Positions 1 through 7,423 of a DNA stretch of 22,312 bases are shown here, piece after piece. Source of the DNA: CALCCV01 sp964388665 (GTDB lineage Bacteria > Bdellovibrionota > Bdellovibrionia > Bdellovibrionales > Bdellovibrionaceae); NCBI GenBank assembly GCA_964388665.1, contig CAYMBJ010000065.1, positions 1 through 22,312 of the forward strand, in the 5' to 3' direction. Position 1 is the stretch's first letter; the number at the start of each line of letters is the position of its first letter. Position numbers and translations under genes: made by a program. The notes beneath the pieces were generated by a model, which made no database searches, had not been told where the DNA came from, and worked only from the letters and a program-made list of their open reading frames with translations.

Positions 1-52
1 AGGGTGGTCAATTGCGTGAAATTTGGGTGGTCAAACTTGGTGAAATCCGACA
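1..52 (-). mobile_element. Terminus of an IS21-family-like insertion sequence (element continues off the left edge)
   Basis: On the minus strand the block begins at position 52 with TGTCGGATTTCACC and then holds two copies of a TTTGACCACCC / TTGACCACCC motif. A TGT-starting end followed by closely spaced internal repeats is what I know of IS21-family ends, where the repeats bind the IstA transposase. At exactly this point the methyltransferase frame on the minus strand stops making family sense: it runs well up to a Lys-Lys-Leu-Lys and is then replaced by sequence from the repeat block. No transposase gene is inside the window, so the family assignment rests on the end sequence alone. Confidence 0.6.
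2..46. repeat. Two direct repeats of about 21-22 bp within the IS end
   Basis: Copy one is at 2-22 and copy two at 25-46. Both begin GGGTGGTCAA and end GTGAAAT, with a short variable middle. They lie in the same orientation directly inside the putative insertion-sequence boundary at 52. I read them as the multiple terminal repeats typical of IS21-family ends, not as an independent repeat family. Confidence 0.6.
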
Positions 53-755
53 TTTTCAGTTTTTTCATCCAATACAATAAAACTCCAATCGGATTCTTAA
101 GGTGCTCAAAAACGTGATTGGAGAATATAAAATCAAACTCTTCATTGGGAAAAATCTCGAAACTATGCGCAAATCCTTCCGCGTACTTTTCCCAAATTCC
201 TTCCATTCCCTTAAATGTAGGATCCTTAGAATACTTTTCCGCCCAACTATTTCTGTCTTCAGCCTCTAAATAAGAAATGTCGATCCGTGCATTTTGCTTT
301 ATCAAGGGGTTGACTCCGGGCCCTATCTCAAGCCCTCTTCCCCGTAGATCTTCAAGTAACTTCTGTCTAGGATTGTAATTCTCGCCGACTAAAAGTTTTA
401 TATCTCCCGAACTTTCAAATTCGATAGAAAACTCACTGGCCGTAAATGGCCAATCTAGGGTGACCTCAATGGGGTCCGAAGTTGGTCCTGATTCGAAAAG
501 AGCTACATTCCTATCACCTCGGTAGAAGATGCGAAAAAAGCCTTTTCGCCCTACCGTCACACGCCAATCAAGTTTATGAGGCCGTGTGCAGAGTGACTGA
601 ATCTGGTCTGCGGAATTCAGAACGAGACGACAATCACTTGAAAAGTTAACAGCCTTATTTTTAACACCATCGATGATGTCTACTGAAGTCTCCAGGGTAC
701 CTGCAACAAATTTACAAAATGAATCCTTTCTGTGGACGACATCGAACAAATTCAA
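53..755 (-). pseudogene. Class I SAM-dependent methyltransferase, 3' end removed by an insertion sequence
   Basis: About 234 codons remain. The first ~130 residues are rich in beta-prone hydrophobic stretches and I do not recognise them. A class I methyltransferase core follows, with SAM-binding motif I as GLEIGPGVNPLI and a post-motif segment FDFIFSNHVFEHLKNP, then an amphipathic helix ending in WMKKLK. In this family that helix normally leads into 'KPGG' and the rest of the fold; here the IS21-like end starts instead, so the C-terminal half is missing. There is no early in-frame ATG. I chose TTG at 755 because GGTGG lies five bases upstream; TTG 767 and GTG 764 are alternatives, and stop codons at 768-773 close the frame above them. 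The gene is downstream of wzt in the same direction, so it was probably a glycan-modifying enzyme of the O-antigen locus. Confidence 0.7.
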
Positions 756-1099
756 AATTACCACCAATCACTAATTTGATCGTCTAGCGTTTTCATTTTG
801 ATGAAGAAGTAACAATTATTGGAACGCAAATCCCAAAAATTGAAAAACATGATCACTATTTGCCTCATCCTCAAGCGTTTCGCCAATTGAGAGCTGGGCC
901 ATCGAATAAAAAATAAAGACTCTGGTAAACTATCTAGACCCGCCAACTTTGCCCCAATTCTAAATTGATGATGGCGTATTCGCAAGCGCGAAGCATGAGG
1001 CCAATCCTGAGCCTAGGGATCGATATGTGACATCAGGAGTCAATAGTATAAATATAAGAAAAGGGTGACGCAACACTGATTCGGGCATTCAGGGCTCAG
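756..1099. other. Gap between wzt and the truncated methyltransferase
   Basis: These 344 bases hold no gene I can support. The minus strand has one open frame of about 75 codons (985-758, TTG start) whose translation is rich in Phe, Arg and Trp and resembles no family I know. A sigma70-like promoter candidate on the minus strand is listed separately. The spacing is large compared with the overlapping genes upstream, which suggests the methyltransferase is transcribed separately or that older DNA was lost here. Confidence 0.4.
1045..1073 (-). promoter_or_regulatory. Candidate sigma70 promoter facing the truncated methyltransferase
   Basis: On the minus strand there is TTGCGT (1073-1068), a 17-bp spacer and TATACT (1050-1045), which matches five of six -10 bases but only three of six -35 bases. 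It would leave a leader of roughly 280 bases before the TTG start at 755. Pattern reading only. Confidence 0.25.
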
Positions 1100-2407
1100 T
1101 TAGGATGAGGTCGTCTCTTGGGCTAGTGTCGTTGTTACCTTTTCAAAAAGCACCTTTTGTTTAAGTCCAACGAGACCTGAAATCTTGATCGCGCTGGAAT
1201 TTATAACTTTAAATGCAAAAATATCTGAATATTTTTTTATAAGTTCACCATCTTTTAAAAAAGCCAAATTAATGAAATATGTCGAAGGAGTTAGGTTACA
1301 TTCAAATTGCCATCTCATATGGAGGCTTTGACCTTTTGAAAATTTGTTTTGGTTAACGGGAAAGTAAGCCGTCGATGCATGTGACAGTTTCAGCCCCCGA
1401 ACTGATCGAAAAGCAATATCTTGGATGCATCCTTCCACGTCATCCGCAAAGTGCAAGGTGTAACTAATTTCATAAATTTCATACATCTGAAGACAATTGA
1501 CAGGCTTACCTTCACTATTAAAAACTTGAAATTGCCCGACGGAAATCCTGGCGTCATTCTTTATTATTTCGGGAGTTAAACTTTTAAAGGTTTCTAAGTT
1601 ATGATCAGTCTTAGGTGAAGGAATGTTTACGATCTTTTCCTTGCGGAACTCTTCACGTAAAAATTTGGCATCTTCTTTTGAAGAAAATTGGAGTTTTTCA
1701 TAATTTACTATAATTTGTTTTGGGTGGCCCGATTGCAAGACCTCGCCACGGTCTAACAAGATCGCACGTGTACAAAGTTCAGCAACACTAGGGAGTGAGT
1801 GACTCACAAACAAGATTGTACCACCCCTTTGAAGCATTTTTTCCATCCTTGCAAAGCTCTTCCTCTGAAAAAGGACGTCTCCGACGGATAGAACTTCATC
1901 GACGATCAAAATATCAGGGTTTACGCAGGTCTTAAGAGCAAATGCCAGACGGGCCTTCATACCGCTAGAATAGATTTTTAGCGGATGATCAATAAACTCA
2001 CCGATGTCAGCGAACTCCAAAACCTGTGGCAACAGATCTTGAATTTCAGATTTGGAGTATCCCATTATAGAGCCCCAAAAAAGAATATTCTCGCGGCCGG
2101 TAAACTGCGGATTAAACCCCGAGCCAAGCTCGATTAAAGCGCCAATTGAGCCATTCACTTTGAGGTTGCCACTAGTGGGCGAAAGTATGCCGGAAATAAT
2201 TTTCAAAAGAGTGGATTTTCCTGCTCCATTATGACCAACAATTCCTAAAATCTCACCCTTAGATACATCAAGGTCCACTTTATTTAGTGCGCGGAAAACC
2301 GTATGACGATTTTTAAATGGAAAAAGAGCTTCCAACGCACGATCCGCCTTAGAACTGTACATGCGATACTCTTTGCTAACATTACGCAGAGATAAGGCCA
2401 GTTTCAT
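1100..2407 (-). CDS. wzt: O-antigen/polysaccharide ABC transporter ATP-binding protein with C-terminal carbohydrate-recognition domain (Wzt)
   Basis: This is the ATPase of an ABC exporter that moves lipid-linked polysaccharide across the inner membrane. The nucleotide-binding domain has Walker A GHNGAGKST (residues 58-66), the signature YSSGMKAR (146-153), Walker B ILIVDEVLSVGD (166-177) and the H-loop FVSHS. The short signature and the spacing are typical of the Wzt/TagH/KpsT group. Residues from about 290 form a second, beta-rich domain resembling the Wzt C-terminal cap-binding sandwich; the total of 435 residues matches long Wzt proteins such as E. coli O9a. The frame stays open upstream to 2509, but ATG 2407 is preferred: it has AGGAGA upstream and overlaps the wzm stop codon as ATGA. 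The extension suggests export depends on a specific chain terminus, probably made by the methyltransferase/kinase-like neighbours (inference). Confidence 0.92.
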   Translation of the reverse strand: MKLALSLRNVSKEYRMYSSKADRALEALFPFKNRHTVFRALNKVDLDVSKGEILGIVGHNGAGKSTLLKIISGILSPTSGNLKVNGSIGALIELGSGFNPQFTGRENILFWGSIMGYSKSEIQDLLPQVLEFADIGEFIDHPLKIYSSGMKARLAFALKTCVNPDILIVDEVLSVGDVLFQRKSFARMEKMLQRGGTILFVSHSLPSVAELCTRAILLDRGEVLQSGHPKQIIVNYEKLQFSSKEDAKFLREEFRKEKIVNIPSPKTDHNLETFKSLTPEIIKNDARISVGQFQVFNSEGKPVNCLQMYEIYEISYTLHFADDVEGCIQDIAFRSVRGLKLSHASTAYFPVNQNKFSKGQSLHMRWQFECNLTPSTYFINLAFLKDGELIKKYSDIFAFKVINSSAIKISGLVGLKQKVLFEKVTTTLAQETTSS

Positions 2408-3192
2408 GTTACCACATCTCCTAAGTGCGGCCGTAGTCGGCGAAAGAGGTATCTGCCGAATAAAAGAAAGCCTAAAGAGAGAATCCAAAGAAAGCAATTT
2501 AAGTTCCAAAACTGTTCAGTATCCGCGAAGGTATACAATCCACGGCGGAAGGTAAAAATAATAATCGTGATTGGATTCCAAATCAAAATCTGTGAGTAGC
2601 GATCGGGAATCATTTTTAATGCCCAAATTATTGGGCAAAGCCAGTAGATCAGCCTTAGACAAACACCTATTATGTTATTTATATCAGGGAAAAATGGGCT
2701 TAAGATTGCAAACACTAAAGCTAAGGAGTAGCAAAAGACACAAGCTGAAACGATGCCATATACCAATAGTAGCCAGTTCAAATTTGGGTAATAGCCATAG
2801 GCAACTGAGATTATCAGCAAAAATGCAACCAGGAATAAATGAATCAATAGGGACGAAGTTATTTTTACTAACGGCAAAAGAGCCAATGGAAAATCAACTT
2901 GAGTAACTAAGTAAGGAAAATCGGTTAGGGCTCGTGACCCACTGGTCAGGCTCAGAGAAAAGAAGTTAAAGACGATGAGACCAGAAAAAATATAAAGGAT
3001 ATAAGGGATTTCTAATTGTGCTCCGCCCTTTAAACCATGACTAAATACGAACCACAAAAGTACCAAATTGATTAGTGGCTCTAAAAAGACCCAGATCAGT
3101 CCAAAATATGAATTCATATATTTTCGAGAAAAATCTCTTTTCACGAGTTCAAAAAACAAATTCCAGTTACGGCTCATTTTGGCTTTTTTCAT
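2404..3192 (-). CDS. wzm: O-antigen/polysaccharide ABC-2 type permease (Wzm)
   Basis: This is the membrane half of the exporter whose ATPase is encoded immediately downstream. The 262 residues match the usual Wzm length. A charged, amphipathic N-terminus (ELVKRDFSRKYMNSYFG) precedes the first membrane segment (FGLIWVFLEPLINLVLLWFVF), as in other ABC-2 polysaccharide permeases. About six hydrophobic segments follow, including one around IYWLCPIIWALKMIP, the family's CP-containing segment. The C-terminus is basic (FRRLRPHLG) and cytoplasmic. The ATG at 3192 has only a weak GAG upstream. The stop codon overlaps the wzt start by four bases, so the two subunits are probably translationally coupled. 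A promoter candidate lies just upstream at 3249-3277. Confidence 0.92.
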   Translation of the reverse strand: MKKAKMSRNWNLFFELVKRDFSRKYMNSYFGLIWVFLEPLINLVLLWFVFSHGLKGGAQLEIPYILYIFSGLIVFNFFSLSLTSGSRALTDFPYLVTQVDFPLALLPLVKITSSLLIHLFLVAFLLIISVAYGYYPNLNWLLLVYGIVSACVFCYSLALVFAILSPFFPDINNIIGVCLRLIYWLCPIIWALKMIPDRYSQILIWNPITIIIFTFRRGLYTFADTEQFWNLNCFLWILSLGFLLFGRYLFRRLRPHLGDVVT

Positions 3193-3248
3193 AATATCTC
3201 AAGCGCCGAAATCTTAGAAACTCGTAATTGATGGGTCATGCTAACAGG

Positions 3249-3277
3249 ACTATCTCAAGAACCATTTATTCTGACAA
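3249..3277 (-). promoter_or_regulatory. Candidate sigma70 promoter upstream of wzm
   Basis: On the minus strand TTGTCA (3277-3272, five of six matches to the -35 consensus) is followed after 17 bases by GATAGT (3254-3249, four of six). It sits in the 195-bp gap between the upstream methyltransferase-like gene and wzm, so the exporter could have its own promoter. Pattern reading only. Confidence 0.3.
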
Positions 3278-3387
3278 TTTAAAAACAGCGAAAAACCGGT
3301 CATTCTATTGTCAGCTCAATCAAGCACATACTTTTTTCAATGCACGGTCCCAGGCGTGTTGGGCCAATCAAGATGATTTCGCGCATC

Positions 3388-5028
3388 TCAACCCCTGGAA
3401 ATGGGAAACTCAATTTTGTTCAGTGGCTCTCGGAGCGAAAAAGTCAAGTTCTCGGTGTTGCATTGAGAGGGTTCTCCGACACACTCTACGGTTTGAAAAT
3501 AAACTGACTCCATTTCGACATCCACAGCCAATTGCGGACTGACACCCAGTCTCTTACACAAGATTTTGTAGAGCTCTTCAAAGGTTTCAAAGCCCTTTAT
3601 CTTTGCACGTAGATTCAACACATTTTGCAGACCTCGAATGTTACGGAGAATCAACCAACTTACAGGAAAGGAACTGTCCAGCTGCACATTTTGATCAGAC
3701 AAAACATATGTGCCCTCACGAATTTTTTTTGCTTTCCAAAAAACCGCTTCGAGAGCGCTTCCTGGCAAGCGCATTTCATTTGAAAAATTTGAAATAGTCC
3801 ACTTCAGAAAACTCTCAAGTTCGGTAATAAAGACGCTCCAGCCGCTAAAGAAACTATGAGATGCAAGTAAATAGCTTAGATTTTCTCCTGTTTCGTCACA
3901 GTAGTCAGTAGTAGCCAGGAATGTAACCGAAAGCTTAGGTCGCTCTAGACTTCCTAGGGCATCTGCACCTCCGGGCGCCCGCAAAATTTCTGATTTTGAA
4001 ATTAAGGTTCCCTTATCTAAAGAAAAACGGGTTTCCTTAGTAAAACTTCTAAAAGAATCAAAGCGATATGCTAGAGTGGTTCTGCTGAAATTTTTTGTCA
4101 TAGAATTGAGAACTGAGGATTCCCTCTTAGGACTTGCAAATACTAGAAATGAATTTGAATGTTCGCCAAGTAAGCGAGCATCTGCAAATGATCGACATGA
4201 TAAAAGATCTGGAAAAAAGCGCAGTCTCTCGGTGCCATAGTTTACGAAACCCACATTGGTCGCTAAATTTGCTGAGATTTTCGGATAGTCATTAAGAAAA
4301 CTTTCCGATAAAATACTATTTGGTAATTTATAATCTGGAAACGGATAGTAGAACTGAATTGCTTCAAAGCCTGCCGCTTCAAGCATAGATTGGATTTCAA
4401 ATTTCGAGAAAGTTCGTGGCCCCTTTTTAAACTGTGGGTAGCCACAAACCCCATCAGCGGGCCGGCCTGTGTGATCCTCGTTACATCCAGAGAGATACTT
4501 GGCACCAAGCTTATTTTCAATGGCCAAGACTAGGACTCCATTTGCATTCAAATTGGATTTTGCGATTCGTATGAATTCGCCAAAAGGGTCAACCGTGGAA
4601 GGCACTTCCAAATACATCTGGGCATATTCTAAAACTCCGATGGACAAAACTGCATCATACTTTCGCTCAACCAAAAAACTGCTCAAATTGCAGCAATTAG
4701 TTTCCCAGTTGTGCAAATCTCGCAACCGCATTTGCAGGCCCTCTAATCTACGGGCACTGCCATCCATCGCGGTTAAAAAATTAGCTCTTTCGGCAATTAG
4801 GCGTGAAATTGCGCCAAATCCAGCTCCTATTTCAAGGACATCTAAGCCTGCGAATGAGAATGGTCGAAGGAGATTCGCTCGTTCTGGAGACAAATGATAC
4901 TTTAGTGGCCAATTGCCATAAAGGCTCGAATGGAGCCATGATTGTGATGAAAGATCTGTGGAGGCTTTTAGGAGCTCGATCAGATACTGTTCAATCTCTA
5001 TTCCATCTGTATATTTAAACTCACTCAT
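3388..5028 (-). CDS. SAM-dependent methyltransferase with a degenerate kinase-like C-terminal region (WbdD-like, no coiled coil)
   Basis: The protein has 546 residues from ATG 5028. A class I methyltransferase domain has intact motif I DVLEIGAGFG (63-72), a SIGVLEYA post-motif, and the segment IENKLGAKYLSG followed by EDHTG and GVCGYP, which I recognise from polysaccharide-associated methyltransferases. The C-terminal half resembles the kinase-like part of WbdD-type proteins. Its key positions look weakened compared with the divergent paralogue at 5168-7300: FWKAKK in place of FWNAKK, and LSDQN in place of FDQE. The two proteins align through most of their length. ATG 5055 would add nine residues; 5028 fits the paralogue's start better. 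The gene is transcribed towards wzm/wzt and divergently from its paralogue. Likely role: methylating the growing or finished glycan (inference). Confidence 0.75.
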   Translation of the reverse strand: MSEFKYTDGIEIEQYLIELLKASTDLSSQSWLHSSLYGNWPLKYHLSPERANLLRPFSFAGLDVLEIGAGFGAISRLIAERANFLTAMDGSARRLEGLQMRLRDLHNWETNCCNLSSFLVERKYDAVLSIGVLEYAQMYLEVPSTVDPFGEFIRIAKSNLNANGVLVLAIENKLGAKYLSGCNEDHTGRPADGVCGYPQFKKGPRTFSKFEIQSMLEAAGFEAIQFYYPFPDYKLPNSILSESFLNDYPKISANLATNVGFVNYGTERLRFFPDLLSCRSFADARLLGEHSNSFLVFASPKRESSVLNSMTKNFSRTTLAYRFDSFRSFTKETRFSLDKGTLISKSEILRAPGGADALGSLERPKLSVTFLATTDYCDETGENLSYLLASHSFFSGWSVFITELESFLKWTISNFSNEMRLPGSALEAVFWKAKKIREGTYVLSDQNVQLDSSFPVSWLILRNIRGLQNVLNLRAKIKGFETFEELYKILCKRLGVSPQLAVDVEMESVYFQTVECVGEPSQCNTENLTFSLREPLNKIEFPISRG

Positions 5029-5167
5029 GCCCAAAACATGCCTCTTCGATGTCATTTGCGCAACTGAGCCCGTGCACCAGACGTAAATAACGCCTTGCGC
5101 TTGAAATCAGGAGCTGCTAATTATTCAGATGACATAAGTATGATGAAAATGAACATGATTGGTGCAA

Positions 5168-7300
5168 ATGCCTGATGGACTGCAAAGGGATGAAATTCTA
5201 TTTCAGAAAATAATTGGGATTCTTGAGGAAGCGGACGCCCTCTCGTCTTGGAATTGGCTAGGAAAAAAACACTATTCAGATTGGCAGATTCGACTACAAC
5301 TTTCGCCCGAAAGAGCCAATTTATTGCGACCATTTTGCTTTCAGGGCATGGATGTTTTGGAGCTGGGTGCGGACTCAAGCACAGTTTCGAGATTTTTAGC
5401 AGAAAATGCAGAAACTCTTAAGATTGTTGCAAAGAATGAGAATCACTTTATGGCACTCAACAAGAGGTTGAGTGATGTGACAAATTGGGACGCTGTAGTT
5501 GCTCATCCCGGTCATTATTTTGATGGAAACCGTTACAGTGTCGTCACCTCAATCGGCGACTGGCGAGTCCCTGTTTCCCTGCAGTCTGATTTTGACAGAG
5601 ATCCATTGTTGGGTTTTTTGGCTAACGTTAGGCGTAATTTGAATGATAACGGTGTATTTATTTTGGCACTGGGAAACCAATTGGGTCTTAAATATTTATC
5701 TGGTGCAACTGAAGATCGTTCGATGAAACTCTTTGAAGGTATTTGCGGATACTCTCTACGCGAGGCGCAAGGTACTTATTCAAGAGCTGAACTCCATGCG
5801 AAATTGGAAAGGTCAGGATTTCAAGATATTCGCTTCTTTTATCCTTTTCCTGATTATAAATTGGCAAAATCAATTCTTTCTGAGGACCTGGCTAGTCTTG
5901 CGCCGAGACTGGCTTGCGATATGGCGGCAACTGAGGCATTTGAGAGCTATGGCCAATTGCGAGTTAAGTACTTGCCTGAAAGGCTCGCTCTACGAACGAT
6001 TGCGTCTGCGGGATTGTTTTCTGAACTTGCAAACTCTTTCCTAGTGTTTGCAAGTCCGACAAGAGGCTCTTCTATCACTGCAAATGTCCTGGGCAGTTTT
6101 GCCAAAAATCAATTGGCTTCTCACTTAAGCATCCGAAAGAAATTTGCGGTTTCGACGACATTTTCTGCGATTACCCCGGGTCAGCTGGACATCAAGAAAA
6201 GAATTTTGTGGGGAGATCCCCCCGAAGACTCAGTAGATTCCCTGTCTTGGAGGGAGCTGAACGAGACCCACATCGAAGGTGGAGAGTACGTGGGGTTCCT
6301 GCTCTCGTCCCATAGTTTTTACAATCTTGCGGATCAATTTATAGAGGAGCTCGTTGAATTTCTAAAGTTTGTCGTTTCAAAGAGCGCCGATGGGCAGAAC
6401 CTAACTGGCGATTTGGTTGATGCAACCTTTTGGAACGCTAAGAAAATTGGAGATAGAAGTTATTTCCTATTTGATCAGGAGTTCATACGATCTGAGCCAT
6501 TTCCTATAAGTTGGTTTATATTTAGAAATGTTAGTGGTCTAAAAAAATTCATATGTAGCCGTTCAGAGCTTTTCAAATTCCCAACTTACGAAGATTTCTA
6601 TAACTTCATTTGCGAAAGGCTAGCGGTATCATCAGATTTTCTGCGAGATTTGAATTTGGAGGCACAGTTTCTCTTCACACTGAGCCAAAGTTCCGGCACA
6701 TTTGATGAAACTAAAGAGCGACTTCTTAAACAGTTTCAAAGCGCTGCACAGTGGGTCGGATTTCCCCTTTTGCAGGCATTGCAAAGCAATTGTCATCGTG
6801 AGTTGGATACTTTTTCTGACTGGATGGCAAACGAATCGAATCGTAAAATTAAAAATGAATTGCAAGAAAAGTTAAATATCATTGAAAAACTTGAGCAACA
6901 GGCTGAGAGATTGGCCTCAAAGGTCAAAACCCTTGAAGCGCGGGTCTCCATTGACGAAAACCTTCAAAAAAAACTTCAGGAAAAAGATAATTATGTTGAA
7001 GTCCTAGAAGGGCGTGTGGAAAGATCTGCTTCAAAGGTCAAAACCCTTGAAGCGCGGGTTTCCATTGACGAAAACCTTCAAAAAAAACTTCAGGAAAAAG
7101 ACAACTATATTGGAATCCTTGAAGGAAGAGTGGAAAAATCCGCTGCGAAAGTCAAAACCCTTGAGGCTCGGGCTGCCGGTGAGGAAGATACACTAAAAAA
7201 GCTACAGGCAAAAGATACTCAAATCCAATCACTTAAGCTTGAAATTGACCAAATTAAACAAATACTTAAATCAGATCGTAGCTCGAAGTCCTCACTATGA
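5168..7300 (+). CDS. WbdD-like protein: degenerate methyltransferase domain, kinase-like region and long coiled coil with 38-residue repeats
   Basis: The protein has 710 residues from ATG 5168; TTG 5159 and GTG 5162 are in-frame alternatives. Up to about residue 530 it is a paralogue of the divergent 3388-5028 product, sharing SPERANLLRPF, NGV-LAL and FYPFPDYKL. The methyltransferase motifs have decayed: DVLELGADSS replaces a Gly-rich motif I, LGNQLG replaces IENKLG, and EDRSM replaces EDHTG. The kinase-like part looks better kept, with DATFWNAKK and FDQE (435-438). Residues from about 546 to 700 form a charged coiled coil with three tandem 38-residue units (584-621, 622-659, 660-697) and a partial unit before them. 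In E. coli O9a, WbdD combines methyltransferase, kinase and a coiled-coil ruler that sets O-antigen length. I infer a similar role here, possibly shared with the paralogue. The C-terminus is basic and short. Confidence 0.72.
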   Translation: MPDGLQRDEILFQKIIGILEEADALSSWNWLGKKHYSDWQIRLQLSPERANLLRPFCFQGMDVLELGADSSTVSRFLAENAETLKIVAKNENHFMALNKRLSDVTNWDAVVAHPGHYFDGNRYSVVTSIGDWRVPVSLQSDFDRDPLLGFLANVRRNLNDNGVFILALGNQLGLKYLSGATEDRSMKLFEGICGYSLREAQGTYSRAELHAKLERSGFQDIRFFYPFPDYKLAKSILSEDLASLAPRLACDMAATEAFESYGQLRVKYLPERLALRTIASAGLFSELANSFLVFASPTRGSSITANVLGSFAKNQLASHLSIRKKFAVSTTFSAITPGQLDIKKRILWGDPPEDSVDSLSWRELNETHIEGGEYVGFLLSSHSFYNLADQFIEELVEFLKFVVSKSADGQNLTGDLVDATFWNAKKIGDRSYFLFDQEFIRSEPFPISWFIFRNVSGLKKFICSRSELFKFPTYEDFYNFICERLAVSSDFLRDLNLEAQFLFTLSQSSGTFDETKERLLKQFQSAAQWVGFPLLQALQSNCHRELDTFSDWMANESNRKIKNELQEKLNIIEKLEQQAERLASKVKTLEARVSIDENLQKKLQEKDNYVEVLEGRVERSASKVKTLEARVSIDENLQKKLQEKDNYIGILEGRVEKSAAKVKTLEARAAGEEDTLKKLQAKDTQIQSLKLEIDQIKQILKSDRSSKSSL
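6917..7258 (+). repeat. Three tandem 114-bp in-frame repeats encoding coiled coil
   Basis: Units are at 6917-7030, 7031-7144 and 7145-7258. Units one and two are nearly identical over their first ~70 bases, with a single visible difference, and then diverge mainly at synonymous or conservative positions. Unit three is older. Each of the first two contains a run of eight A (6966-6973 and 7080-7087). The period is a multiple of three, so gain or loss of a unit keeps the frame. At 38 residues it is five heptads plus three, so each unit adds a break in the heptad register. Confidence 0.9.
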
Positions 7301-7423
7301 TAAAATCGCGCCGCGCATTATTTATTGCTGATTTGTATGATCACGTTGCTAGGCGCCTACAGAAATTGATATTGAGAACTACTGAGAATTTACATTAATT
7401 GTTACAAATGTCACTGAACATAA

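Noticed and set aside
2..46. Direct repeats considered as part of a CRISPR array
   Set aside because: The copies are almost adjacent, with no spacer-sized gap, and imperfect; they fit insertion-sequence terminal repeats better.
758..985. Open frame of 75 codons on the minus strand between wzt and the truncated methyltransferase
   Set aside because: It starts with TTG, has no ribosome-binding site, overlaps the methyltransferase start region and has an unusual, unrecognisable composition.
6917..7258. Tandem repeats considered as an assembly artefact
   Set aside because: The units are not identical, keep the reading frame and encode a sensible coiled coil, and a third, diverged unit is present.
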